Assembly: GCF_013410065.1 (NCBI RefSeq)
Contig: NZ_JACCCW010000002.1
Location: 1,674,001 to 1,738,000, forward strand
Reading direction: 5' to 3'
DNA length: 64,000 bases
Source: Granulicella arctica
GTDB lineage: Bacteria; Acidobacteriota; Terriglobia; Terriglobales; Acidobacteriaceae
Numbering within the stretch: position 1 is the first letter of the stretch; every line of letters starts with the position of its first letter. Under the pieces are notes generated by a model. That model did no database searches and was not told the DNA's origin. It was given only the letters and a program-made list of their open reading frames with translations. A program made the position numbers and the translations under genes. Shown piece by piece: positions 51,095 to 60,899 of this stretch.

Positions 51095-53071
51095 ATGGAT
51101 CTCCTCCAGAAAATCCGGACGCTCCCGACTTCGCCGGGATGTTACCTGTACAAGAACGCCGAGGGCGAGGTCATCTACGTCGGTAAGGCGAAGAACCTGC
51201 GTTCGCGGGTACGGTCGTATTTTCTCCAGGCATCGCAGGCCAATGCGAAGACCGGTTCGCTGATGCGGGAGGCGGTCGATGTCGAATACATCACCGTCGA
51301 CAATGAGCGCGAGGCGCTGGCGCTTGAAAACAATCTCATCAAACAGCGCAAGCCACGCTTCAACATCCTGCTGCGTGACGACAAGACCTACCCCTACATC
51401 AAGCTGACGATGAACGACCGCTACCCGAAGGTCTTCGTCACGCGACGGCTGCGCAAGGACAGCAGCCTTTACTTCGGCCCCTACTTTCCGGGGAACCTCG
51501 CATATCGTCTTGTCGATCTCATCCACCGCAGCTTTTTGATCCCGAGCTGCAAGGTGGACCTGTCGCGCTATCACCCGCGCGCGTGTCTCCAGTACTACAT
51601 CAAGCGCTGCCTCGGCCCGTGCGTCGAGGGTTTGACGACGCCGGAGGTCTATAAGCAAACCATCCGCGATGTACAACTCTTCCTCGAAGGCAAGCCGAAC
51701 GAGCTGGAGCAGGCGCTCACTAAGCGCATGGCAGAAGCAGCCGAGAACGAGCAGTTCGAGCTGGCGGCACGACTGCGCGACCAGATCGTGACCGTTCACC
51801 AGATGAACGACAAGCAGCGCATCGCCACGACGGACAACGAGGACGCAGATGTCTTCGGCTTCCACTACGAAAACGACATGCTCGCCGTGAACCTCTTCCA
51901 CATGCGCGGCGGCAAGATCGTCGATCGCCGCGACTTCTTCTGGGAGGAGTTGCCGGAGTCGCTCTCGGATACGTTGAACGATGAGTCGGCGCTTGAGGCA
52001 GCGCCGCGATGGGAGCCCGATCCTTTGCAGAGCGCCCCTGACATCTCTGAAGAGGCACCGGTGACGCAGCACTCCGGCATCACGGAGCTGGGAGGAAGTT
52101 TTAGCCCGGCGGCGTTCTTCTCTGCTTTACTGAAACAGCTTTATCTCGATCAGGGTTATGTGCCGCGTTCCATTCTTGTGCCGGTGGACTTCCCTGATCG
52201 TGCTCTGCTGGCCGAGTTACTGACCGAGCGTGCGGGGCACAAGATCGAGCTCGCCGCACCGCAGCGCGGCGACAAACGCTCCCTCGTCGATCTCGTTTGC
52301 CAGAACGCAAAGCAGTCGTATGACCAACGCTTTCGCGTGCTGCAACCCAGCATCAAGGCGATCCAAGAGGCGTTGCAGGAGGCGCTCACGCTCGAAGAGC
52401 TGCCACGCCGCATCGAGTGCTTCGACATCTCGCACATCCAGGGCGCGGAGACGGTCGCGTCGATGGTGGTGTGGGAGGACGGGGCGATGAAGAAGGCAGA
52501 CTACCGCAAGTTCCAGGTAAAGACGGTCACCGGCGTCGACGACTTTGCGAGCATGCGCGAGGTCGTGCAGCGGCGCTACAAGCGGCTGCTTGAGGATAAC
52601 AAGCCCTTCCCTTCGCTCATCCTGATCGACGGTGGACTGGGACAGCTACATTCTGCATACGCCGCGCTGGAAGAGATCGGCGTCACGCTGCAACCGCTCG
52701 CCTCGATCGCCAAACGCGAGGAGATCATCTATGTCCACGGCCAGGAGGACGATCCGGTGGTGCTCGACCGGCGCTCGCCGGTGCTGCATCTGGTGCAGAA
52801 GATCCGCGACGAGAGCCATCGCTTCGCTGTCACCTATCATCGCAAACGCCGCGAGATGCGCGACCGAGATTCGGAGCTCGATGCCATCCCCGGCGTAGGG
52901 CCGAGGACGCGGCAGCGGCTACTCGAACACTTCGGCAGCGTGCGTGGCATCAAGCAGGCCGGTCACGATGCACTGACGGCGGTGGTCAACGCGGCCACCG
53001 CAGAGAAGATTCGCCGCCACTTCGATGGCGAGCCGATAACGCGCGACATCGGCGTCCCGATTATCAGCTAG
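51095..53071 (+). CDS. uvrC: UvrABC system protein C
   Basis: A 658-residue excinuclease subunit: N-terminal GIY-YIG nuclease domain (GCYLYKNAEGEVIYVGKAKN), UVR domain (about 200-240), the UvrC RNase-H-like endonuclease domain (FDISHIQGAETVASMVVWED) and a C-terminal helix-hairpin-helix (IPGVGPRTRQRLLEHFGS). It cuts both sides of UvrB-bound DNA damage. ATG at 51095 is used; a TTG one codon earlier is also possible. Length is typical. Confidence 0.96.
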   Translation: MDLLQKIRTLPTSPGCYLYKNAEGEVIYVGKAKNLRSRVRSYFLQASQANAKTGSLMREAVDVEYITVDNEREALALENNLIKQRKPRFNILLRDDKTYPYIKLTMNDRYPKVFVTRRLRKDSSLYFGPYFPGNLAYRLVDLIHRSFLIPSCKVDLSRYHPRACLQYYIKRCLGPCVEGLTTPEVYKQTIRDVQLFLEGKPNELEQALTKRMAEAAENEQFELAARLRDQIVTVHQMNDKQRIATTDNEDADVFGFHYENDMLAVNLFHMRGGKIVDRRDFFWEELPESLSDTLNDESALEAAPRWEPDPLQSAPDISEEAPVTQHSGITELGGSFSPAAFFSALLKQLYLDQGYVPRSILVPVDFPDRALLAELLTERAGHKIELAAPQRGDKRSLVDLVCQNAKQSYDQRFRVLQPSIKAIQEALQEALTLEELPRRIECFDISHIQGAETVASMVVWEDGAMKKADYRKFQVKTVTGVDDFASMREVVQRRYKRLLEDNKPFPSLILIDGGLGQLHSAYAALEEIGVTLQPLASIAKREEIIYVHGQEDDPVVLDRRSPVLHLVQKIRDESHRFAVTYHRKRREMRDRDSELDAIPGVGPRTRQRLLEHFGSVRGIKQAGHDALTAVVNAATAEKIRRHFDGEPITRDIGVPIIS

Positions 53072-53116
53072 ACCATTTCCGCACAGCCGTGCTGCTAGGA
53101 CAAGAAGTAATTCTTC

Positions 53117-54769
53117 ATGCCGTCTGGAACAAAGTTCGGCTGCACTCCGTATGCGATGATGGAAACCTTCGGAGACCCCATGCCGCCCGCACGAACAACC
53201 GCCGTCCGTCCTTACGATCTAGCGCTCCATGAAGCACTTCGCCTCGCTACGTTCTTTGCGGTCATCAAGCTATTACTGCACATTGCGTTGAACGCGTGGC
53301 AGGCCCACATTGGCTGGGGATACTTCCGCGATGAGATGTATTACATCGCCTGCGGGCGGCAGTTAGCGTGGGGCTATGTTGACCAGGGGCCGCTGGTGGC
53401 GTTGCAGGCGAAGGTGACTCTGGCGTTCTTCGGCAAATCGCTTGTTGGGATACGGATGCTCTCTGGGCTTGCAGGTGCGGGGCGCGTCTTTTTGACGGGC
53501 GTTCTTGTATGGTCGCTGGGTGGACGGCGACCTGCGCAGGCGCTTGCGATGATCGGCGTCTTCGTCGCGCCGCAGTATCTTGCGCTCGATGGCTTCCTCT
53601 CGATGAACTCCTGCGAATCGCTCTTCTGGATGAGCTGTCTGCTTGCGCTGATCCTGATACTTCGCGGCGAAAGCTCGCGGTGGTGGCTGCTCTTCGGCGT
53701 CTCCGCTGGGCTTGGTCTGCTTAACAAACCATCGATGACCTTTTTCCTCGTCACGCTGCTGCTGGCGTTGCTCCTCACTCCACAGCGACGAATACTGTTC
53801 AATAAGTGGGCCGCAGTTGGTGTCGCATTGCTGATTCTCATTGCATTGCCGAACCTCTTTTGGCAGATTCACCATCACTGGCCGACGCTCGAGTTCCTAC
53901 ACAACGGACGCGTCGAGAACAAGAACATCAAGCTGGGTCCGCTTCCCTTCCTTCTGACACAGATCAAAAACTTGCAACCGTTGACGTTACTTATTTGGGG
54001 AGCGGGACTGGTGTGGCTGCTGCGACGAGCTCAATCAAAGTGGCGCTGGATCGGGCTGACCTATCTCCTCTTTCTCGCTCTCATGATGGCACTTCATGCG
54101 AAGGACTACTACGTCGTGCCGATCTATCCCGTACTGTTTGCAGCGGGTGGCGTGGCGTGGGAGCGACACTACTCCAGAAGCGTAGGCGTCATCCGGAACC
54201 GCATCTTTGCCTTCCCGATCATGGAGACCTGCATGATTGTGGCGGCGGTGCTGATTCTGCCTTTGTCGATTCCCGTTCTGCGGCCACAGACGTGGCTGAC
54301 GTACACGAAGACGATGCATCTCTACAGAACGAGCGGCAACTCCGAGAACGACCCGAGTGGGCCGCTGCCGCAGTTCTATGCAGATCGTTTCGGCTGGCAG
54401 GAGGAGGTCGATCAGGTGACGCGCGTATACCAATCGCTATCGCCGGAGGACCGTGCGCATGTCGGCATCGCTTGCTCGAACTACGGCGAGGCTGGCGCGA
54501 TCGACTTTCTTGGACACGGCTTGCCGCCTGCGATCAGCGGCCATAACAACTACTGGCTGTGGGGGCCGAAGGGCTACACCGGTGATGTCTTGATTCTCAT
54601 CAACGGAGCCACACCGCAGGAGCTCAGCGAGTTCTATCAATCCGTGCAGATCGTGGGTCGAATGGACGTGCCGTTCTCGATGCCCTTTGAACATCGCAAC
54701 ATCTACCTCGTACGTGGACGGCGGAAGAACCTGACAGACGACTGGTTGAGCTTCAAGCACTACATTTGA
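53117..54769 (+). CDS. GT39-family membrane glycosyltransferase (ArnT/PMT-like)
   Basis: A 550-residue protein with about ten to twelve membrane helices. The first extracytoplasmic loop has YFRDEMYYIA, the DE catalytic/metal motif of GT-C lipid-linked sugar transferases (PMT_2 / ArnT), with 'GYVDQGPL' and 'LNKPSMTFF' typical of the group. It transfers a sugar from a polyprenyl carrier to an envelope acceptor; the acceptor is unknown. Start ATG at 53117 or the ATG pair near 53156; unclear. Confidence 0.87.
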   Translation: MPSGTKFGCTPYAMMETFGDPMPPARTTAVRPYDLALHEALRLATFFAVIKLLLHIALNAWQAHIGWGYFRDEMYYIACGRQLAWGYVDQGPLVALQAKVTLAFFGKSLVGIRMLSGLAGAGRVFLTGVLVWSLGGRRPAQALAMIGVFVAPQYLALDGFLSMNSCESLFWMSCLLALILILRGESSRWWLLFGVSAGLGLLNKPSMTFFLVTLLLALLLTPQRRILFNKWAAVGVALLILIALPNLFWQIHHHWPTLEFLHNGRVENKNIKLGPLPFLLTQIKNLQPLTLLIWGAGLVWLLRRAQSKWRWIGLTYLLFLALMMALHAKDYYVVPIYPVLFAAGGVAWERHYSRSVGVIRNRIFAFPIMETCMIVAAVLILPLSIPVLRPQTWLTYTKTMHLYRTSGNSENDPSGPLPQFYADRFGWQEEVDQVTRVYQSLSPEDRAHVGIACSNYGEAGAIDFLGHGLPPAISGHNNYWLWGPKGYTGDVLILINGATPQELSEFYQSVQIVGRMDVPFSMPFEHRNIYLVRGRRKNLTDDWLSFKHYI

Positions 54770-54830
54770 TCCTGAACGGCTTATTTCTGCGATGGATTTC
54801 GGGGCGGTGTGATACGCTGCCCTGAAACCC

Positions 54831-56201
54831 ATGGCCCAGCAAGAGCATGAACTTCCCCGCGTCCTGAACGCGACCCACGCGACCTCTATCGTCGTCGGCA
54901 TCATCATCGGCAGCGGCATCTTCCTGGTTCCCCGCGAGATGATGGCGGCGGTTGGCAGTTCGGCCGGAGTGTATGCCGTGTGGATCGTCGGCGGTCTGCT
55001 CTCGCTGTTTGGCGCGATGACCTATGCGGAGATCGCTGCCGCTCGCCCACGCTATGGCGGCGAGTATGCCTTCCTCCGCGAGGCTTACGGCGACCTGACC
55101 GGCTTCCTCTTCATGTGGACGCAGATCACCGTGGCAAAGCCCGCCTCGCTTGCCACCGTCGCCGCCGGACTTGCGCGTGTGCTCGGAACCTTCGCCATCT
55201 TCAGCTCGTTCAACCAACCTGCCTTTGCGCACCTGCTCTGGGGACAGGTGTTCGCCATCGCAACAACGTGGCTGATTACGCTGCTCAATATCCTCGGCAC
55301 GCGCAACTCAGCGAATGTGCAGCTTGTGCTGACGTGGCTCAAAGGATTGCTGATCGTCGTCATCGCAGGGTTCTGCTTCTTCGCTGCCGGTCATCACGGC
55401 GCATGGCATAACTTCGGGACCAGCTTTGCCGGGGCGAAGGGCGGCTTCAACGGATTCATGATCGCGTTGGTTGCGGCGCTGTGGGCGTACGACGGGTGGA
55501 GCGACGTTACGACCATGGCGGGTGAGGTGCACCGGCCACAACGCAGCTTCCCCGTTGCACTGATCGGCGGCGTCACCATCGTTGGCGCGCTGTATATGCT
55601 CACCAACGCGGCGATCCAATACGTTCTTCCCGCAACCGCCATTGCGATGGCCGACAGGCCAGCCGCCGATGCTATGCGCCTCGTCGCCGGACACTGGGGA
55701 GCGTCGCTGGTCTCGCTCGGCATGGCGATCAGCATCGCCGCGACCTTCGTCGGTTCGTCACTGTCGGGAGCACGCGTGCCCTTCGCTGCCGCACGCGACG
55801 GCCTCTTCTTCAAGCAGCTCGCGCATGTCAGCCCGCGCTTCCGCACGCCGTCGGCATCGCTTTGCCTGCAGGCGGTTCTGACCTCGCTGCTACTGCTGGC
55901 CATCGGCAGATTTCAGGCGCTGTTCTCGCTCGCGATCTTCGGTGAGTGGCTCTTCTACGCGCTTACAGCGAGCACCATCTTCGTCTTCCGCCGCCGCGAC
56001 ATCGCCGCCGACCGCCCCTACAGTGTGTGGGGATATCCTGTGCTGCCCGCGCTGTTCATCGCCGCCGCCATCGTGCTATTGGTCTTTTCGTTCGCCGATC
56101 AGCCGGTAAACTCCGTGATCGGTTCAGGAATCATTTTGCTCGGAATTCCACTGCATTACCTCCTCCAGCGCCGCCGATCCGCCAGAGCCGTTAGTCTGTA
56201 G
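54831..56201 (+). CDS. APC-superfamily amino acid permease
   Basis: A 456-residue amino-acid transporter with 12 likely helices. The N-terminal 'HATSIVVGIIIGSGIFLVP' with GSGIF is the family's substrate site, and RPRYGGEYAFLREAYG follows. Closest to the LAT-like/serine-threonine exchanger branch by pattern; the exact substrate is unknown. Adjacent rsmA starts 4 bases after its stop and may be co-transcribed. Confidence 0.9.
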   Translation: MAQQEHELPRVLNATHATSIVVGIIIGSGIFLVPREMMAAVGSSAGVYAVWIVGGLLSLFGAMTYAEIAAARPRYGGEYAFLREAYGDLTGFLFMWTQITVAKPASLATVAAGLARVLGTFAIFSSFNQPAFAHLLWGQVFAIATTWLITLLNILGTRNSANVQLVLTWLKGLLIVVIAGFCFFAAGHHGAWHNFGTSFAGAKGGFNGFMIALVAALWAYDGWSDVTTMAGEVHRPQRSFPVALIGGVTIVGALYMLTNAAIQYVLPATAIAMADRPAADAMRLVAGHWGASLVSLGMAISIAATFVGSSLSGARVPFAAARDGLFFKQLAHVSPRFRTPSASLCLQAVLTSLLLLAIGRFQALFSLAIFGEWLFYALTASTIFVFRRRDIAADRPYSVWGYPVLPALFIAAAIVLLVFSFADQPVNSVIGSGIILLGIPLHYLLQRRRSARAVSL

Positions 56202-56205
56202 AGGT

Positions 56206-57009
56206 ATGAAGCATAAGCCGAAGCTGGGCCAGAACTTTCTCGTCGACGATCATGCACGCCATGCCATCGTCGATGCTCTCGGCGACTTGAGCCAACGCAC
56301 CGTTCTTGAGATCGGTCCCGGCCACGGCGCCATTACCGACATCCTCGCCACGCGCTGCCACCGTCTCATCGCGCTCGAGCTTGACTCATCCCTCGCCGCC
56401 GAACTGCGCTTCCGTTTCCGCGAACAGCCGCACGTCGAGATCCACGAAGGCGATGTCCTGAAGGCCGATCTTCGCGCGCTTATTCCAGCAGGCGAGACCG
56501 CCGATGTCGTCGGCAACCTGCCCTACTACATCACCTCGGATATTCTGTTGCGGCTCTTCGCCGCTGGCTCCGCCGGTGCGCTCACCCGCGGCGTGCTGAT
56601 GATGCAGCGCGAGGTGGCAGACCGCGTCGCGGCGGCACCCGGAGTTCGCGACTACGGGCTGCTCTCCGCGACCGCGCAGATGAACGCGCAGGTAGACAAC
56701 CTGTTTACCCTGCCACCGTCTGCATTCTCTCCTCCGCCGGAGGTCTACTCGACCGTGTTGCGACTGCACTTTGCGCCACGCTTCGTCGAACTGGGAGTCG
56801 ATGTCGCGGGCTTCGATCTCTTCCTCAAACGGTGCTTCGCGCAGAAGCGGAAGACGTTGCACAACAATCTCCGCGCCGCCGGTTATACGCCCGAACAGCT
56901 AGCCGCAGCGTGGCCCACGGAGATGCCCTCCCAGGCACGCGCCGAGTCGTTGGGGCTGGAGCCAATGGCCGCACTCTACCGGTGGCTGGCCCAACCACAG
57001 ATTGGCTGA
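56206..57009 (+). CDS. rsmA: 16S rRNA dimethyladenosine methyltransferase
   Basis: A 267-residue RsmA/KsgA: N-terminal KLGQNFLVD, SAM motif EIGPGHGAITD, catalytic NLPYYI and FSPPPEVYSTVL. It dimethylates the two conserved adenines near the 3' end of 16S rRNA. GAGG lies just before the ATG. It follows the permease gene closely. Confidence 0.95.
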   Translation: MKHKPKLGQNFLVDDHARHAIVDALGDLSQRTVLEIGPGHGAITDILATRCHRLIALELDSSLAAELRFRFREQPHVEIHEGDVLKADLRALIPAGETADVVGNLPYYITSDILLRLFAAGSAGALTRGVLMMQREVADRVAAAPGVRDYGLLSATAQMNAQVDNLFTLPPSAFSPPPEVYSTVLRLHFAPRFVELGVDVAGFDLFLKRCFAQKRKTLHNNLRAAGYTPEQLAAAWPTEMPSQARAESLGLEPMAALYRWLAQPQIG

Positions 57010-57012
57010 TCG

Positions 57013-58542
57013 CTACCTCTTGCTGTTCGAAGAGGAGTGCGAAGCGGCTGGAGCCGAAGCGCTCGAATGCGATGCTGGCGGAGCAGACCGTGGTGCAGAC
57101 GGCCTTGGGGCTGATGCCTGCGGTGCTCGCTGCACATACGTTCCCTGGCTGGAATTCCCCGGACGTGGAGTCATCTGGGCCGCGGCGGGCTGCTGTCCAG
57201 CGGCAAATCCCTGCACATATGTTGGCCGCGCGATGCCCTGTCCCGGTTGAACGCCGAGAATTGGAGCATGCGTCGTCTGGTTGACGGGATAGTCGTTTCG
57301 CAGGGACGATCCAACCGCGCTGCCACCGCGAGCCGTATACTCCGCGCCGATCGGGCGGATCGGGGTAGCAACGACGCCGGCGATCCTTCGCTGACCAGAG
57401 ACGGGAATGGCAGGCCGGGGAACAATAGGATTGCCATGAACCGGAACAATTGGATGGATGCCTCCATGGCCCGGCGTGGGAGGACGGTGAACCGGATAGC
57501 CCCGCGGCGGCAGAACGATATTCACATAGCCGCCATAGCCATATCCGCCGCCATAGTTCGCAAAGCCGAAGCCTCCGCAGTAAGAGTTCGGGCTCCAGCC
57601 CCAGCCGAAGGTATCCCAGTACGACCAACTGCCGCAGCGGAAGGGCGTCCAGCCCCAGCTATACGACGAGGCCCAGGTATAGCCGAGCCCCGGCGACCAG
57701 ACCCAGGCGCCATTGTCATACGGATCGAAGCTGGCGTCATCGCCGCCCGACGGCTGCCACACCTGTCCCTGTCCGGGAACGTTGTACCAGCTTCCGTTCG
57801 CGTCCAGATCGGACCAGCCGTATCCCTGGCTCCCCTCGGCCCCGTCGCGGGCAGAGGTCTGCGCGGTAGCCGCATCCGCCGCGGCCTGATCGCGAGTCTC
57901 ATTCCATGCATCCCACGTGTCCGGCGCGATCTCCTGCGTCAGAAAGTAGCGCGACCCGTCGCTCGTGTCGCTGCGCAAGGTCTCACCGGCATGAACATCG
58001 GTCCTGTAACTGCCGAGTCGCTCCAGGTGCGCTGTACCGTCCAGCACTGCAATCGTGGCGGGCTGCTCATCTATATTCACCCGAAACGTCGTGTTCTCCG
58101 CCGGAGAGATCAGGTCGCCGCCGGCATCCACGGTATATGCAAACTTCTGCGCGGACCGCAGCTCGAAATAGGCCAACCCCTTCACCAGGGCAAGTTGCGT
58201 GTTGTAGCTGCCGCCACCATCGACGGTCAGATGAGCCAGCGTCAGGGCGCTGTTCGGCGTCACGCGGGCGATACTGCCGTCCTCGAACTCGACCTCGGCC
58301 TGCCCGTCTTCGCCCGTGACTACTGTCTGTCCTTCGACGAGCGGCATATTCAACTGTGCTGGATCACCAGCGGCGCTATCCGGGCGACCGATGTGGACAT
58401 AACCCTCGGCAAACGTCAATCGGGCGGCGCGGCCCGGAGAGGTCGTGTCCGCCATAGCGCCTCTGATTGCAATCAAGCTCAACGCGGCAACCGCCAGAAG
58501 ACCAACCCGAAATCCCGTTTGCAAACGTATCGTGCCGTTCAC
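57013..58542 (-). CDS. Exported FecR-domain/DUF6600 protein with Trp-rich middle
   Basis: A 509-residue protein with a signal peptide (about 1-31), a FecR-like domain (about 40-190: GYVHIGRPDS, VTGEDGQAEVEFEDGSIARV), then a Trp/Gly/Tyr-rich part (about 240-330: GSWYNVPGQGQVWQP, 'PYDNGAWVWSPGLGYTWAS') and a long Pro/Ser/Ala/Gly disordered tail. Such DUF6600 proteins are common in Acidobacteria and are probably surface-associated. The GTG at 58542 is chosen because GGAGG lies 7 bases upstream. No TonB or sigma partner is nearby, so it is unlikely to be a classical FecR. Confidence 0.75.
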   Translation of the reverse strand: MNGTIRLQTGFRVGLLAVAALSLIAIRGAMADTTSPGRAARLTFAEGYVHIGRPDSAAGDPAQLNMPLVEGQTVVTGEDGQAEVEFEDGSIARVTPNSALTLAHLTVDGGGSYNTQLALVKGLAYFELRSAQKFAYTVDAGGDLISPAENTTFRVNIDEQPATIAVLDGTAHLERLGSYRTDVHAGETLRSDTSDGSRYFLTQEIAPDTWDAWNETRDQAAADAATAQTSARDGAEGSQGYGWSDLDANGSWYNVPGQGQVWQPSGGDDASFDPYDNGAWVWSPGLGYTWASSYSWGWTPFRCGSWSYWDTFGWGWSPNSYCGGFGFANYGGGYGYGGYVNIVLPPRGYPVHRPPTPGHGGIHPIVPVHGNPIVPRPAIPVSGQRRIAGVVATPIRPIGAEYTARGGSAVGSSLRNDYPVNQTTHAPILGVQPGQGIARPTYVQGFAAGQQPAAAQMTPRPGNSSQGTYVQRAPQASAPRPSAPRSAPPASHSSASAPAASHSSSNSKR

Positions 58543-58595
58543 GGTAGAACCTCCACAAACCTATCTATTGGAAACCCTGCTGCGGCCAGAAAGTT

Positions 58596-59273
58596 CTAGG
58601 GCGCTGCCTGCGCCTGGTCCAGCAGTTTGCCTGCCCGTAATCGTACCCGCTGTATCAGCTCGGTGTCTCCTGCGATCGACCGCAGCGTGGGTGCGATGTT
58701 GCCTAGCTCCAGAGCACGTCCGTCCGCGACGGCGGTGACCAGCGCCTCCATCTCCGCGTCCAGCCCCAACCGATCGAAGCGATGCTTGAAGGCTAACGCA
58801 CGGCCCTCTTCGAGCGTCAGCTCGATCCCCTGAAAGAGGTCCGTCAGTTGCACAGCTCCCTTGTTCTCCGAGAAGTTGAAGGTACATGCGCCCTCCCCCT
58901 CCGCATCGCGATACGCCAGCGTCTTCGTTCCCGTATCCGCGATGTTCTTTGCTTTGGATGCGCAGGGTTCGCTGGAGGAGCGGATAAAATGAACCGCTTC
59001 GAAGGCGTTTTTCATGGCAGAGGAAGAAAATACCAGCGGGCGCTCGAAGGTCTGCACGTCGGGCGATTGAGCGCCTATCGCCTCCGCGTGATACGAGCCG
59101 GTGCCGTCGCCTCGCATCTGGATCGTGTATCGAGGCACGGACACACCCGGAACGGAGTGATCGAACTTGAAGCTGATCTGCTGCTCGGCTGGCGATGGAG
59201 GCGTGCTCTGCGCGGCAAGCGCTCCCGCGAGGCACCAGACCGCTGCGAGGAGACAACCACCGGAGCGGATCAC
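58596..59273 (-). CDS. Exported protein of unknown function
   Basis: A 225-residue protein with a signal peptide (about 1-22, LAGALAAQS) and a mature part with two cysteine-bearing strands (SSEPCASKAKNIAD and 'EGEGACTFNFSEN') that may form a disulfide. The GTG at 59273 overlaps the ruvC stop as GTGA, implying translational coupling with ruvC; the open frame extends much further upstream but inside ruvC. The family was not recognised. Confidence 0.68.
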   Translation of the reverse strand: MIRSGGCLLAAVWCLAGALAAQSTPPSPAEQQISFKFDHSVPGVSVPRYTIQMRGDGTGSYHAEAIGAQSPDVQTFERPLVFSSSAMKNAFEAVHFIRSSSEPCASKAKNIADTGTKTLAYRDAEGEGACTFNFSENKGAVQLTDLFQGIELTLEEGRALAFKHRFDRLGLDAEMEALVTAVADGRALELGNIAPTLRSIAGDTELIQRVRLRAGKLLDQAQAAP

Positions 59274-59779
59274 CGTCGCGCGCCCTGCATCTGCAACGTC
59301 TGCGCCGTGTGGATGTGGCAGATCGCAATGGCCAGCGCATCGGCGGCGTCCGGCGACTCGGGTGCCTCGCTCAGCTCCAGCAGCCGTGTCACCATAAACT
59401 GCACCTGTTCCTTCGCCGCCAACCCGTAGCCGACGACCGCGCTCTTGATCGAGAGCGGCGCGTACTCCACCACCGTAAGCCCACTGGTCGCAGCGGCCAG
59501 CATCGCGACACCGCGCACCTGCCCCAGCTTCAACGCGGATTTCGCGTTCGCCGAGAAGAAGACCTCCTCGATTGCGACCACCTCCGGCGCGTGCAGCGCC
59601 ATCAGCCCGGTCAGCTCCGCATACACCTGCGCGAGCCGCTGCGGCGTCGTCTGTTTTTTGTTGAGACGGATCGTTCCCGCCGCGCAGTGCACCAGCCGCG
59701 GCATACGGGCGTCGCGGTCCACCTCGACGACACCGTAACCGGTGAACTCCGTACCGCAATCGATGCCAAAGACGCGCAT
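59270..59779 (-). CDS. ruvC: Holliday-junction resolvase RuvC
   Basis: A 169-residue RuvC: FGIDCGTEFTGYGVVE (first catalytic Asp), VVAIEEVFFSAN (Glu), and 'SPDAADALAIAICHIH' (acidic pair), all four acidic residues in place. It resolves Holliday junctions. Overlaps the downstream unknown gene by GTGA. Confidence 0.95.
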   Translation of the reverse strand: MRVFGIDCGTEFTGYGVVEVDRDARMPRLVHCAAGTIRLNKKQTTPQRLAQVYAELTGLMALHAPEVVAIEEVFFSANAKSALKLGQVRGVAMLAAATSGLTVVEYAPLSIKSAVVGYGLAAKEQVQFMVTRLLELSEAPESPDAADALAIAICHIHTAQTLQMQGARR

Positions 59780-59819
59780 GCGTCCAGTCTACGACAGCTA
59801 CTAAAAGGAAAGAGGAGCC

Positions 59820-60080
59820 TTACTTGACCCGCGACTCAACCACGGCAATGCGCTCACTCATCGGGGAGACCTGACGAAAGACCTCAACCTGATTGTTCGC
59901 ACGCAGGGCCGCAAACTCCGACCGCATCTCGGCGCGAAAGGCATCGAGCGTCTTCATCACCGCATCATGCTGAATCTCGCTCTGCTTTTGCAGAGCCTCC
60001 AGCTTGACCGTGTGCGACTTCAGATCGGGCGCAATCATATCCTGAATCACCTGTCGCAGCCCGGTAATAATGTCAGTCAT
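59820..60080 (-). CDS. Small coiled-coil protein
   Basis: An 86-residue protein with a predicted coiled coil over almost its full length (IAPDLKSHTVKLEALQKQSE, VMKTLDAFRAEMRSEFAALR). No family is recognised. It lies between ruvC and thiG on the same strand with a 40-base gap to ruvC and might be in the same transcript. Confidence 0.65.
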   Translation of the reverse strand: MTDIITGLRQVIQDMIAPDLKSHTVKLEALQKQSEIQHDAVMKTLDAFRAEMRSEFAALRANNQVEVFRQVSPMSERIAVVESRVK

Positions 60081-60128
60081 TGCCCCTCCCTGTGACTCTA
60101 TCCTCTCACAAACTCCGCAACAGCACTC

Positions 60129-60899
60129 CTACTTCGAGATCCCCTCGAGCGGAGAGCTCGCCGTCGCATACAGCTTGCGCGGCATGCGTCCTGCCAGGAA
60201 TGACTGCCGCCCTGCCAGCACCGCGTGCTGCATCGACTCCGCCATCAGGATCGGGTCGCGAGCCCCGGCGATTGCCGTGTTTAGCAGCACCGCGTCGAAG
60301 CCCAGCTCCATCGCCAGCGCCGCGTCCGACGCCGTCCCCAGCCCCGCATCGACGATCAGCGGCACCTCGGTGATCAGCTCGCGCAGAATCCGCAGATTGG
60401 TCAGGTTCGAGAGCCCTAGCCCGGTGCCGATAGGGGCTCCCAGCGGCATCACCGCCGCCGCGCCCGCATCGATCAGCCGCTTCGCAAATACAATGTCGTC
60501 GGTTGTATACGGCAGGACGGTGAACCCTTCCTTCACCAGCACCCGCGTGGCCTCAAGCGTCGCCTGCACATCCGGATAGAGGGTGGCGAGATCGCCGATC
60601 ACCTCGATCTTTACCCAGTCAGAAAGCCCCACCTCGCGCCCCAGACGCGCCGCCCGGATCGCCTCCTCAGCCGTGTAACAGCCCGCCGTGTTCGGCAGCA
60701 GGAAGTAGCGCTGCGGATCGATGAAGTCCAGCAGCGATTCGTGGGAGCGATCAAGGTTCACCCGTCGCACCGCGACCGTCACCATCTCCGCGCCGGAGGC
60801 CTCGATGGCAGCCTGCGTCTCCGCTCCATCCTTATACTTTCCCGTTCCAACGATGAGGCGCGACTGAAAGGCTCTTCCGGCAACGACCAAGGGTTCCAT
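60129..60899 (-). CDS. thiG: Thiazole synthase
   Basis: A 256-residue Thi[11 protein letters not shown], the catalytic Lys in VKIEVIGD, '[17 protein letters not shown]' and '[25 protein letters not shown]'. It makes the thiazole phosphate of thiamine from deoxyxylulose phosphate, glycine-derived imine and ThiS-thiocarboxylate. No thiS, thiF or thiE/C is adjacent, so the gene is isolated. An attenuator-like hairpin lies about 40 bases upstream. Confidence 0.95.
   Translation of the reverse strand: MEPLVVAGRAFQSRLIVGTGKYKDGAETQAAIEASGAEMVTVAVRRVNLDRSHESLLDFIDPQRYFLLPNTAGCYTAEEAIRAARLGREVGLSDWVKIEVIGDLATLYPDVQATLEATRVLVKEGFTVLPYTTDDIVFAKRLIDAGAAAVMPLGAPIGTGLGLSNLTNLRILRELITEVPLIVDAGLGTASDAALAMELGFDAVLLNTAIAGARDPILMAESMQHAVLAGRQSFLAGRMPRKLYATASSPLEGISK

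Noticed and set aside
57247..58599. A 450-residue open frame antisense to the FecR-like gene
   Set aside because: The opposite strand has a signal peptide, GGAGG site and recognisable domain; this frame has none.
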